DNA of 64,000 nt from assembly GCA_964387535.1 (NCBI GenBank), contig CAYLXH010000002.1:1-64000 (forward strand), written 5' to 3'. Source of the stretch: Butyricicoccus_A sp964387535 (lineage in GTDB: Bacteria; Bacillota; Clostridia; Oscillospirales; Butyricicoccaceae). Below, in pieces: positions 1-6,724 of this stretch (its first letter is position 1; each line of letters opens with the position of its first letter). Both the position numbers and the translations under genes were made by a program. The notes under the pieces were generated by a model. It made no database searches, had not been told where the DNA came from, and saw nothing but the letters and a program-made list of their open reading frames with translations.

Positions 1-2
1 AT

Positions 3-80
3 TATATCAGAGTCAGGGCGGTATACAAAAATGATAAAGTGGGTCCGTGGAGCAATGTAAAAGCGATTACAAAGAAATAA
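3..80 (+). CDS. C-terminal end of a fibronectin type III protein (5' truncated)
   Basis: The frame starting at base 3 is open from the window edge to the TAA at 78-80. It gives 25 residues beginning YIRVRAVYKNDKVGPWSN, with the spacing of the last strands of a fibronectin type III domain (Y-x-V-R-A-V, then G-x-W-S near the end). Such domains usually end secreted or wall-associated proteins in Clostridia. Only the tail is visible, so the rest of the protein and its substrate are unknown. The frame has no start codon here and is far too short to classify on its own; the call rests on the G-P-W-S pattern. Confidence 0.5.
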   Translation, partial: YIRVRAVYKNDKVGPWSNVKAITKK

Positions 81-121
81 AAAGAATAGAATGGAGAAAC
101 GCTACTATTGCTTTAGAAATG

Positions 122-150
122 TTGTAAACGGCAATATGATGTGTTATAAT
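122..150 (+). promoter_or_regulatory. Sigma-A promoter of a short structured transcript
   Basis: TTGTAA at 122-127 and TATAAT at 145-150 are separated by exactly 17 bases. Transcription should start near 157. The sequence up to the terminator at 253-282 holds no convincing reading frame. Confidence 0.6.
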
Positions 151-156
151 ATAACT

Positions 157-282
157 ACACCCCGAAAGGGGGTAATTCGACAATTCCTATGGGAGGGGCC
201 AGGTGCGCACGCGCTTGGCCCTCTCTCCTGGCATATGCCAACTATAAGTAATGCCCCAGAGGATTTTCCTCTGGGGCTGTTT
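157..282 (+). ncRNA. Candidate structured small RNA (about 125 nt)
   Basis: Between the promoter at 122-150 and the terminator at 253-282 lies a run of stem-loops. CCCC-GAAA-GGGG is at 160-171. A GC-rich hairpin pairs 197-207 with 210-220 (a few central pairs must open to form a loop). TGGCATATGCCA, a perfect 12-base palindrome, is at 229-240. The terminator hairpin itself follows. It resembles none of the RNAs I checked by eye (4.5S/SRP core, tmRNA, RNase P, T-box leader). A GGGAGG-like run at 191-196 could be a ribosome binding site, but no good frame follows. It is either a small RNA or the leader of something lost. Confidence 0.45.
253..282 (+). terminator. Intrinsic terminator
   Basis: GCCCCAGAGGA at 253-263 pairs perfectly with 267-277 and is followed by TGTTTTT. 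The U-tract is on the plus strand, so it ends the candidate small RNA rather than the leftward genes next to it. Confidence 0.8.
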
Positions 283-609
283 TTATATCAATCCGATCTG
301 ATTTGCAATCAATAAACGCACATAATCCGGAGGAACACGTTTTCCTGCATCCCAATCCTCGATTGTACGACGTGGAATGCAGAACCGCTCCGCGAATTTC
401 GCTTGCGATAGCCCGGAGGCGGCGCGGATTTGACGCATACTCATATGCGCGACATCCCAGATTGCGCCGAGTTGGTAGAGTCGTTCTGAGATATCGTCGG
501 TTGTATCGGCATCCCAGATATTGGACAACGCCCAGTCGGACGCGAACGCGGATTTATCCGGCGAATTCAGCGCTTCTCTCCAAACGACGAAAAACTGTCT
601 GTCTGTCAT
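283..609 (-). CDS. Small helix-turn-helix protein (XRE-like)
   Basis: This 108-residue protein has two parts. The N-terminal half (MTDRQFFVVWREALNS...) resembles no domain I can name. The C-terminal half, about residues 55-105, reads as an XRE/Cro-type helix-turn-helix (IRAASGLSQAKFAERF then RRTIEDWDAGKR), with the second helix placed for DNA contact. Its ATG overlaps the stop of the AP2 gene (606-609, ATGA), so translation is probably coupled. It is the last gene of a leftward operon whose promoter contains a 17-base palindrome (1969-1985). An autorepressor or antitoxin-like role is a reasonable inference. A damaged second copy of its first codons lies at 1534-1587. Confidence 0.7.
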   Translation of the reverse strand: MTDRQFFVVWREALNSPDKSAFASDWALSNIWDADTTDDISERLYQLGAIWDVAHMSMRQIRAASGLSQAKFAERFCIPRRTIEDWDAGKRVPPDYVRLLIANQIGLI

Positions 610-1496
610 CCATTTCCCTCCGATTTTTGCGACGCAAAATGCTCGCGTAACAGTTTATTTTTTCTTTTTCGTACAGCCGAAAAATAGCATAATCGCTGAC
701 GAAGGTTTTCGGCCTCGCGAATATCATCATCCGTCTGTGTTTCCTGCGCCAATATTTCCAGAATACGCGACTCCATCCTCGATTCCTCCATGGTTTTTGC
801 AAAACGGGAACGCCGAGATTTTTCCCGATCGGTTAGTTGTATGTTTTCAATTTCTGGAAACTCCTCGGATTTTTGCTCGAGATATGGCCCGAATATTTCA
901 TTCTCCGCTCGTCTTCTCGCGGAGGCCGCATGTTTTATGTCGTCATATTCCCCCAATGTGGTTTTTTTGCCGCGGAAATAGATCTCTGCGATATATTTTT
1001 TCTTGCTTTTACTATACCAGACTCCTGTAACCCCTGTTGTGTTGTTTTTATTTTTGGTTTTTGTCAGTTTGAAATCCGCCGTTCCGTCCTGATGCAACTC
1101 TCGTATGGATGGTTTTAACACACATCCACAACTCCGAGTCCCTCCGGTACGCAGTTGGTGTCCAGTTACAACGATTTGATTTCCACAATCGCACTGGCAC
1201 AACCATTGAGTTTGATGCGCTTGAGCTTTCCCGATCAATTTTACACCGGACTGTTTAACTACGGTTAATTTTCCGTACCTATCTCCCGGTTTAGTTTTAC
1301 CGTTTTTAATACACCCACAACTGCGTGTAGGTCTTCTCGTCCGCGTCAATGATGCTCCGACAACATAAATTTCATTTCCGCAATCACACCGACAGCGATA
1401 TTTTTTCGCTCCGTTTTTGTCTGTCCTGTCGGTCAACTCCCCTACGGTTAAGCGCCCAAAACGCTGACCGTATGGGATGGATTGTTTCTTACCCAT
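606..1496 (-). CDS. AP2-domain protein with two zinc-ribbon repeats
   Basis: The 296-residue product has two CRCDCGN...SCGC / CQCDCGN...SCGC repeats (about residues 33-62 and 98-126), each with four cysteines spaced like a zinc ribbon. An AP2/ERF-type DNA-binding domain follows (about 150-200: GVTGVWYSKSKKKYIAEI, then a LGEYDD turn). The C-terminal 90 residues are charged and helical. Bacterial AP2 proteins are typical of phages and mobile elements, often fused to HNH homing nucleases; no HNH motif is visible here. The start at 1496 (MGKKQSIPYGQRFG) follows AGGAG at about 1503. Diverged copies of the next gene's 5' end flank it, suggesting arrival as an insertion. Whether it cuts DNA cannot be told from the sequence. 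Confidence 0.75.
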   Translation of the reverse strand: MGKKQSIPYGQRFGRLTVGELTDRTDKNGAKKYRCRCDCGNEIYVVGASLTRTRRPTRSCGCIKNGKTKPGDRYGKLTVVKQSGVKLIGKAQAHQTQWLCQCDCGNQIVVTGHQLRTGGTRSCGCVLKPSIRELHQDGTADFKLTKTKNKNNTTGVTGVWYSKSKKKYIAEIYFRGKKTTLGEYDDIKHAASARRRAENEIFGPYLEQKSEEFPEIENIQLTDREKSRRSRFAKTMEESRMESRILEILAQETQTDDDIREAENLRQRLCYFSAVRKRKNKLLREHFASQKSEGNG

Positions 1497-1533
1497 TTAC
1501 AACTCCTTCTTCGGTAATAAATGATTTCTTGAT

Positions 1534-1587
1534 TCGCATCCAGCGATTTCATGGCTTCGCCTCAAACGATGAAAAACTGCCTGTCAT
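1534..1587 (-). pseudogene. Frameshifted remnant of the HTH gene 5' end
   Basis: Reading leftward from 1587, ATGACAG...CAGTTTTTC..CGTTTG parallels the first codons of the HTH gene that starts at 609. After a 4-base gap, about 31 of the next 39 bases agree by my hand alignment. The gap breaks the frame, and an in-frame TGA replaces the Trp codon of FFVVWREAL. Its ATG overlaps the stop of the upstream gene at 1584-1587, exactly as the intact copy overlaps the AP2 gene. It is too damaged to be expressed. Confidence 0.6.
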
Positions 1588-1907
1588 CTCTCTCCGTAGT
1601 TTGCTAAATCGAATAACTGCTGCACAACGTTGCCTCTCAATTTTTTGTTTAACTCCGGCATACCTGGATTAAACTCCTCGCGCCACGTCAAAATGATTTC
1701 TGTCACGTCGTACACTCCGTCTGACAACTCATAATGTCGGCGCTCCTTCGCATCTCCTGCTCGATAGCAGTACAGCTCTGGTCTCTCACCCGGCGTTGCA
1801 TCTAGTATGAATGTGTAAGATGCGGTGGACATCAGGTCAATGTCTGCCTGCGCAATATTCGGTATTTCGCGGTGCAGTGCCGCTCTGATCTCCGTTTTTG
1901 TAAACAT
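1584..1907 (-). CDS. Small protein of unknown function
   Basis: The product has 107 residues, is acidic and soluble, and has no membrane segment or signal peptide. I recognise no family. The ATG at 1907 follows AGGAGG-type bases at about 1914-1919. A strong promoter lies directly upstream (1964-1992), making this the first gene of the leftward operon with the AP2 and HTH genes. Its stop overlaps the ATG of a degraded HTH copy, so the ancestral pair was probably this gene plus the HTH gene. That pairing resembles toxin-antitoxin or phage-regulator layouts, but nothing in the protein shows toxicity. Confidence 0.6.
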   Translation of the reverse strand: MFTKTEIRAALHREIPNIAQADIDLMSTASYTFILDATPGERPELYCYRAGDAKERRHYELSDGVYDVTEIILTWREEFNPGMPELNKKLRGNVVQQLFDLANYGER

Positions 1908-1963
1908 AGTTTTCCTCCTACTGCTTGTGTTTTCCTACTGATTTAGTTCTTTTCTATGGTCTT

Positions 1964-1992
1964 ATAATACCACGCGTCGCGTGGTGTGTCAA
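1964..1992 (-). promoter_or_regulatory. Promoter with a perfect palindromic operator in its spacer
   Basis: On the minus strand TTGACA (1992-1987) and TATTAT (1969-1964) are 17 bases apart. ACCACGCGTCGCGTGGT (1969-1985), two perfect 8-base arms around one central base, fills almost the whole spacer. That placement suits a repressor competing with RNA polymerase. The HTH protein of the same operon is the obvious candidate to bind it. Confidence 0.75.
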
Positions 1993-2066
1993 GGGGTTTT
2001 AAAAATTTTTTAAAAAATATTGAATGCCCAACGCGCGTGTGCATTGGCCCTTTTCTGTCCTCGATT

Positions 2067-2107
2067 TCCCTAATGATTTAAATCATGATGTCCCTATAAT
2101 GTCCCTA
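2067..2107. repeat. TGTCCCTA direct repeats and a 14-base palindrome beside tRNA-Gln
   Basis: TGTCCCTA occurs at 2089-2096 and 2100-2107, 11 bases apart, and TCCCTA again at 2067-2072. ATGATTTAAATCAT (2073-2086) is a perfect palindrome. Short repeats of this kind next to a tRNA 3' end resemble integrase arm-binding sites. No integrase gene is present here. Confidence 0.35.
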
Positions 2108-2181
2108 AAACAAAATCTAACTGATGCTAATATATGTTACATAAAATGGAATAAAAATAAAAAGTTCAAAAAATGACGAAA

Positions 2182-2210
2182 AACCGCCAAAATCAATGAT
2201 TTCAGCGGTT
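2182..2210 (-). terminator. Terminator downstream of tRNA-Gln
   Basis: AACCGC pairs with GCGGTT through a longer interrupted stem. On the minus strand it is followed by TTTTT. It lies seven bases beyond the tRNA CCA end. Confidence 0.75.
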
Positions 2211-2216
2211 ATAATA

Positions 2217-2290
2217 TGGTTGCCGAAGAAGGATTCGAACCCTCACAAACAGAGTCAGAGTCTGTCGTGCTACCCTTACACAATTCGGCA
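2217..2290 (-). tRNA. tRNA-Gln (anticodon CTG)
   Basis: The minus strand folds as a standard tRNA. The acceptor stem TGCCGAA pairs with TTCGGCA, with an A discriminator and encoded CCA. The D arm is GTGT...GCAC, the anticodon stem ACAGA/TCTGT around loop CTCTGAC, and the T arm GAGGG-TTCGAAT-CCTTC. The anticodon is CTG, reading CAG. Confidence 0.93.
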
Positions 2291-2316
2291 ATATCTTTTG
2301 TGCGACAACAGATACT

Positions 2317-2344
2317 ATTATACGAGTTTCTGAGAAAAAGTCAA
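2317..2344 (-). promoter_or_regulatory. Promoter of tRNA-Gln
   Basis: On the minus strand TTGACT (2344-2339) and TATAAT (2322-2317) are 16 bases apart, about 27 bases ahead of the mature tRNA 5' end. Confidence 0.7.
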
Positions 2345-2544
2345 GTGCTTTTTCTTATTTTTTTAAAAAGAGAGTATGTGCTATTCTGGAGTAATCCCGC
2401 AGATGGCAGGGGAGAAAAACCATCCGAAAAAAGAGAAAAAAACCATACGATTTTTGACTATAACAGAAATGGAAATCAAAACAGACAAAGAGTATACTAT
2501 GATATGAGTAAAACTATGTGATTATTCCCAATTGGAGGAAAACG

Positions 2545-4365
2545 ATGGTTAGAGAAGATTTAAGAAATATTGCAATCATTGCGCATGTTGACCATGGTAA
2601 GACCACACTGGTTGATCAGATGCTCAAGCAGGGGGGCGCCTTTCGCACAAACCAGGTTGTAGAAGATCGTGTGATGGACAGCAATGATTTGGAACGAGAG
2701 CGTGGCATTACGATCCTGGCGAAAAATACATCGGTACACTATAAGAATACGAAGATTAACATTGTGGATACCCCGGGCCATGCGGATTTTTCGGGTGAAG
2801 TAGAGCGTATTCTGAAAATGGTGGATGGAGTTATCCTGCTGGTTGACGCGTTTGAGGGTCCGATGCCGCAGACGCGGTTTGTGTTGCAGAAAGCATTGGA
2901 GTTCGGCCATAAGATCATCATTGTTGTCAATAAAATTGACCGACCGGATGCCCGCCTGGGTGATGTCGGAGATGAGGTTTTGGAGCTTTTGCTGACGCTG
3001 GATGCGACAGATGAGCAGTTGGACAGCCCAATTCTCTATTGTTCCGGCCGTGATGGTACAGCATCTACGTCCCCCAACCAGGCAGGAGAGGATCTGACGC
3101 CGCTGTTTGAGACGATTTTGTCGCATGTCCCGGCTCCGCATGTCAATCCAGACGGAGAGCTGCAAATGCTGGTTTCTTCCATTGATTATAATGATTATGT
3201 TGGCCGTATTGCGATCGGACGTGTTGAGCGAGGCCGCATGCATGTTGGACAGGAACTGATGGTTTGCAATTACAATAAGCATAGTCAGCCTTATAAAGCG
3301 AAAGCGGTGTCTATGTACACGATTGACAGTTTAGGACACACACCGATTGAAGAGATCTCGGCGGGTGATATTGTCTGTGTATCCGGCATTGAAAATGTTA
3401 CAATCGGCGATACCCTGTGCTCTCCGGCGCAGGTTGAGCCGCTGCCGTTTGTGAAGATTTCCGAGCCGACGGTTGAGATGTACTTTTCGGTCAACGATTC
3501 TCCGTTTGCGGGACGGGAAGGAAAGTTTGTCACATCTCGCCAGATTCGTGAACGCCTGCATCGTGAGCTGCTGAAGGATGTTTCCCTGCGTGTTCAGGAG
3601 ACGGACAGTACGGATACCTTCCGTGTGGCAGGACGCGGTGAGATGCATCTGTCGATTTTGATTGAGACGCTGCGTCGGGAAGGATATGAATTCCAGGTTG
3701 GCGCACCGCGGGCGCTGTTTAAAGAGATTGACGGAAAGACATATGAGCCGGTTGAACGCATGGTTGCGGATGTTCCGTCGGAATGCCTCGGCTCTGTGAT
3801 GGAAAAAATGGGTTCCCGAAAGGGAGAACTGCAGCACATGGCACCGCAGGGAGACCGTATGCGTGTGGAATTTTTGATTCCGGCACGCGGCTTGTTTGGA
3901 TATAAGACGGAATTTCTGACGGATACCCGCGGCGAGGGCGTTATGAGCTCGGTCTTTTATGATTATCAGCCGTATAAGGGCGAAATCAATAAGCGCGCGA
4001 CCGGTTCGTTGATTGCATTTGAGACGGGCACTGCCGTTACGTATGGCCTGTTTAATGCACAAGAGCGCGGAACGTTGTTTATCGGTGCAGGTACAGAGGT
4101 TTATGAGGGCATGATTATCGGATATTCTCCGAAAAATGAGGATATGGCGGTCAATGTCTGCAAGAAAAAGCAACTGACTAATACACGTGCCTCTGGCTCA
4201 GATGATGCGCTGCGCCTGATTACGCCTCGCACAATGTCGATTGAGGACGCGATGGAGTTTATCGGGGATGATGAACTCATTGAAATTACACCCAAAAGTA
4301 TTCGTATGCGTAAGATTATTCTGTCGAATAATGAGCGCTTGAAAAAGGTTAAGGGCAAGAAGTAA
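2545..4365 (+). CDS. typA: Ribosome-associated GTPase TypA/BipA
   Basis: This is a translational GTPase of 606 residues, the usual length for the family. It binds the ribosome like EF-G and helps 50S assembly and stress adaptation. The G domain shows AHVDHGKTT (13-21, P-loop), RGIT (53-56, switch I), DTPGH (75-79) and NKID near residue 129. EF-G-like domains and the TypA-specific C-terminal domain follow. The ATG at 2545 is preferred over an upstream in-frame ATG at 2518 because GGAGGA (2534-2539) sits at the right distance and the protein then begins MVREDLRNIAIIAHVDHGKT as in other TypA proteins. ridA follows 14 bases later, so the two are probably co-transcribed. Confidence 0.97.
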   Translation: MVREDLRNIAIIAHVDHGKTTLVDQMLKQGGAFRTNQVVEDRVMDSNDLERERGITILAKNTSVHYKNTKINIVDTPGHADFSGEVERILKMVDGVILLVDAFEGPMPQTRFVLQKALEFGHKIIIVVNKIDRPDARLGDVGDEVLELLLTLDATDEQLDSPILYCSGRDGTASTSPNQAGEDLTPLFETILSHVPAPHVNPDGELQMLVSSIDYNDYVGRIAIGRVERGRMHVGQELMVCNYNKHSQPYKAKAVSMYTIDSLGHTPIEEISAGDIVCVSGIENVTIGDTLCSPAQVEPLPFVKISEPTVEMYFSVNDSPFAGREGKFVTSRQIRERLHRELLKDVSLRVQETDSTDTFRVAGRGEMHLSILIETLRREGYEFQVGAPRALFKEIDGKTYEPVERMVADVPSECLGSVMEKMGSRKGELQHMAPQGDRMRVEFLIPARGLFGYKTEFLTDTRGEGVMSSVFYDYQPYKGEINKRATGSLIAFETGTAVTYGLFNAQERGTLFIGAGTEVYEGMIIGYSPKNEDMAVNVCKKKQLTNTRASGSDDALRLITPRTMSIEDAMEFIGDDELIEITPKSIRMRKIILSNNERLKKVKGKK

Positions 4366-4379
4366 GGAGGAGTATCCGT

Positions 4380-4757
4380 ATGAAACAGGTAGTAGCTACC
4401 GCAAAGGCACCGGCTGCGATCGGTCCGTATTCACAGGCGATTGAGACCGAAGGATTTTTGTTTACATCAGGTCAAATCCCGATTGATCCGGCGGTGGGCG
4501 AGATCACGTCGGACACGATTGAAGGACAGGCAGAGCAGGTGATGAAAAACATTGCCGCTATTTTGGAAGAGGCTGGACTGGATTTTTCTCATGTGGTTAA
4601 GACGACGTGCTTTTTGGCGGATTTGGCGGACTTTGCCGCATTTAACGAAGTGTACGGAAGATATTTTCCGGATGCAGCACCAGCCCGTTCCTGTGTTGCT
4701 GTAGCGGGTCTGCCGAAGGGAGCAAAGCTGGAAGTCGAGACAATCTGCGTGAAGTAA
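4380..4757 (+). CDS. ridA: RidA family enamine/imine deaminase
   Basis: The 125-residue protein has family-standard length and the RidA pattern: AIGPYSQAI (13-21), FTSGQIPIDP (28-37), the conserved arginine in PARSCVAV near residue 102, and LEVETI close to the end. RidA hydrolyses reactive enamines and imines such as 2-aminoacrylate made by PLP enzymes, protecting those enzymes in the cytoplasm. The start follows AAGGAGG with good spacing, and the gene sits directly behind typA. Some homologues carry other names (TdcF, YjgF), but the reaction class is the same. Confidence 0.93.
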   Translation: MKQVVATAKAPAAIGPYSQAIETEGFLFTSGQIPIDPAVGEITSDTIEGQAEQVMKNIAAILEEAGLDFSHVVKTTCFLADLADFAAFNEVYGRYFPDAAPARSCVAVAGLPKGAKLEVETICVK

Positions 4758-4780
4758 GACGGAAAATTATGGATTGTTGT

Positions 4781-4809
4781 TTGACAGATTGGGTGAGACG
4801 TAGTATCAT
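4781..4809 (+). promoter_or_regulatory. Strong sigma-A promoter for a structured transcript
   Basis: TTGACA (4781-4786) and TATCAT (4804-4809) are 17 bases apart. The predicted start is near 4816. The transcript would end at the terminator at 4998-5031. Confidence 0.7.
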
Positions 4810-4815
4810 ATAAAT

Positions 4816-5031
4816 ATAAAGTATTCAGAGACCGAAAATGAACAGTAAGGGGAAAGCTGTTTGTTGTTCGGCTGCGCAGTGGAATGAAGCTGACGGACAT
4901 CCTGCTGCAGCGCACGAGGAACAGTCTGCTGACAATAATTCAGATTGTCAAATTGCTGTAAGGAGTGCGAATGAGTAACAGTACTTTATTGTTGTGGAGA
5001 GACCGCTCTGGCGTTGCAGAGCGGTCTCTTT
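4816..5031 (+). ncRNA. Candidate structured RNA (about 215 nt)
   Basis: A promoter and a strong terminator bound a region without a good gene. It can form several helices. GCTGCGCAG (4871-4879) pairs with 4902-4911 with one bulge. TGACAAT (4930-4936) pairs with ATTGTCA (4944-4950). The terminator is a 13-bp perfect stem. AGAGACCG near the 5' end (4827-4834) repeats the first eight bases of the terminator's left arm (4998-5005), so either could pair with CGGTCTCT at 5022-5029. That fits a long closing stem, as in 6S-type RNAs of this size, or a switch that undoes the terminator. I saw no T-box, SRP or RNase P signature. A 35-codon frame at 4971 with a good ribosome site runs through the terminator. 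Confidence 0.45.
4998..5031 (+). terminator. Intrinsic terminator of the 4.9-kb transcript
   Basis: AGAGACCGCTCTG (4998-5010) pairs perfectly with CAGAGCGGTCTCT (5017-5029), followed by a short T run. Confidence 0.8.
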
Positions 5032-5044
5032 CCGTGCGGACGAA

Positions 5045-5076
5045 AAACCGACTGCTTCTTGAGAAGCAGTCGGTTT
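5045..5076 (-). terminator. Terminator of the CoA-transferase gene
   Basis: AAACCGACTGCTTCT (5045-5059) is the inverse of 5062-5076. On the minus strand it is followed by TTTTTCG, 20 bases past the CoA-transferase stop. Confidence 0.85.
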
Positions 5077-5098
5077 GATGATGTAACAGAATGGGAAC

Positions 5099-6442
5099 TT
5101 AGCGTTTCTGGCTCTTTCTCCAGATGCCCATCTTCTCAGCGTCACTAATCAACTGGTCACGGAAATCCGGATGTGCGATGCTAATTAAAGCTTCGGCGCG
5201 TTCCCACGTAGACAGACCCTTGAGGTTTATCATACCGTATTCGGTAACAATGTACTGTACACAGGAACGGGGATCGGTTACAATCGAGCCATTGGACAGG
5301 GTCGGACGAATACGGGAAGCAATTGTGCCGTCCTTCTGCGTGAAGGTAGAGGACATGCAGACGAAGCTCTTGCCGCCCTTGGACTGATATGCACCCATTA
5401 CAAAGTCGAGCTGACCGCCGGTACCGGAGATGTGCTTGACGCCGGCAGACTCCGCATTGATCTGACCAAACAGGTCAACATCAATGGCATTGTTAATGGA
5501 AATAAAGTTGTCAATCTGGGAAATAACATGTACGTCGTTGGTGTATCCAACCGATGCTGCCATAACATCTGGGTTATGGTTGATGTAGTCATACAGCTTC
5601 TTGGTGCCGGCCGCGAAAGCGTAAACCTGACGGCCCTTATCTACGGACTTGTAGCGTCCGGTGATCTTACCCGCAGCAGCGATGTCAACAAAGGCGTCAA
5701 CGTACATCTCTGTGTGAACAGCCAGATCCTTCAGGTCGGACTGCGCGATCATTGCACCAATGGTGTTTGGCATGCCGCCGATACCGAGCTGCAGACAAGC
5801 GCCGTTCGGAATTTCCGGAACAACCAGATTAGCAACAGCAACATCTACGTCGGTCGGAGCACCGCCGCCGCCAAGTTCTGCCAGAGCTGGGTTGTCTCCT
5901 TCTACGACCATGGCAACATCCTTGATGTTGATTTCCGTGCCGGACAGGCCGTTGACCCACGGCATGTTCTTGTTCACTTCTACGATAATGCACTTGGCAC
6001 GGCTCATGATCTCAGCCAGATGTGAGCGGTTCAGACCAAAGTTAAAGTTGCCATGAGCGTCCATCGGAGTGGTCTGCACCATGACAACATCGACCGGTGC
6101 CAGATGCTCGGAATAGAAACGCGGCAACTCGGAGTAGCGCATTGGGCCAAAATATCCCATGCCTTTACCGATGATTTTGCGGTCGATGCCACTACAGTGC
6201 CAAGAATGCCAGGTGAAATGGTCGCCTGCGTCGTCTGCCTTGCAGATTTCCGGCATCCACATGGTTACGCCGCCGCGCACCTTGACGTCATACAGTTCGT
6301 CCTTGCGGGCTGCGAGTGCCTTGTCGAGTGCGATCGGATGGCATCCGCACCAGGTATAGTCTACCCAGTCGCCGTTCTTGACAACCTTGACCGCTTCTTC
6401 TGCCGTCGTGAGCTTTTCCTGATAAAGTTTCTGATAATCCAT
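5099..6442 (-). CDS. but: Butyryl-CoA:acetate CoA-transferase
   Basis: The 447-residue enzyme moves CoA from butyryl-CoA to acetate, releasing butyrate: the terminal step of butyrate production in many gut Clostridia. It belongs to the acetyl-CoA hydrolase/4-hydroxybutyrate CoA-transferase family. The C-terminal domain shows LQLGIGGMPN, then HTEMYVDAFVD carrying the expected catalytic glutamate, then INAESAGVKHISGTGGQLDF and ITEYG-like VTEYGMINLKGLS. From memory it aligns almost throughout with characterised Faecalibacterium/Roseburia-type enzymes. The ATG at 6442 is chosen over 6475 because GGAGG lies 9 bases upstream. A LysR-type gene is divergently transcribed 282 bases away and may control it. 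A close paralogue acting on 4-hydroxybutyrate cannot be wholly excluded. Confidence 0.85.
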   Translation of the reverse strand: MDYQKLYQEKLTTAEEAVKVVKNGDWVDYTWCGCHPIALDKALAARKDELYDVKVRGGVTMWMPEICKADDAGDHFTWHSWHCSGIDRKIIGKGMGYFGPMRYSELPRFYSEHLAPVDVVMVQTTPMDAHGNFNFGLNRSHLAEIMSRAKCIIVEVNKNMPWVNGLSGTEINIKDVAMVVEGDNPALAELGGGGAPTDVDVAVANLVVPEIPNGACLQLGIGGMPNTIGAMIAQSDLKDLAVHTEMYVDAFVDIAAAGKITGRYKSVDKGRQVYAFAAGTKKLYDYINHNPDVMAASVGYTNDVHVISQIDNFISINNAIDVDLFGQINAESAGVKHISGTGGQLDFVMGAYQSKGGKSFVCMSSTFTQKDGTIASRIRPTLSNGSIVTDPRSCVQYIVTEYGMINLKGLSTWERAEALISIAHPDFRDQLISDAEKMGIWRKSQKR

Positions 6443-6501
6443 AGCAATAACCTCCATAAATTTGGCTACATGCACAGGGACAGGAGCATGTTAGCCGAAG
6501 G

Positions 6502-6530
6502 ATTATAAGTCTTTGTAAAATTTTTAACAT
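6502..6530 (-). promoter_or_regulatory. Promoter of the CoA-transferase with an overlapping LysR-type box
   Basis: On the minus strand TATGTT (6530-6525) and TATAAT (6507-6502) are 17 bases apart. TGTAAAATTTTTAACA (6514-6529) is a near palindrome overlapping the -35 region, with T-N11-A character. It is a candidate site for the divergent LysR protein. Confidence 0.45.
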
Positions 6531-6651
6531 ACTTATTGTAACAGTGCTGCTGTCATTCGTCAAGTGCAGAATTGTTTTGTTTTGGTAAGGATGCAAAAAC
6601 AGTGAGCGTTATGAGGGAACGGAATCCGTTTGGGAAGGAAAGAAAACTGAC

Positions 6652-6680
6652 TTGTGTGTTATTGTGAAATCCTGTATAAT
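6652..6680 (+). promoter_or_regulatory. Promoter of the LysR-type gene
   Basis: TTGTGT (6652-6657) and TATAAT (6675-6680) are separated by 17 bases, 44 bases before the chosen ATG. Confidence 0.65.
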
Positions 6681-6724
6681 ATAAAAAAGATTACTTATGC
6701 GGACCGATAGAAAGGGGAATGGAG

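Noticed and set aside
4810..5031. T-box leader
   Set aside because: No T-box core sequence or specifier-loop features, and no downstream aminoacyl-tRNA or amino-acid gene on that strand.
4971..5078. 35-codon frame (MSNSTLLLW...) with a good AAGGAG site
   Set aside because: It spans two strong terminators. I mention it only as a possible leader peptide, not as a gene.
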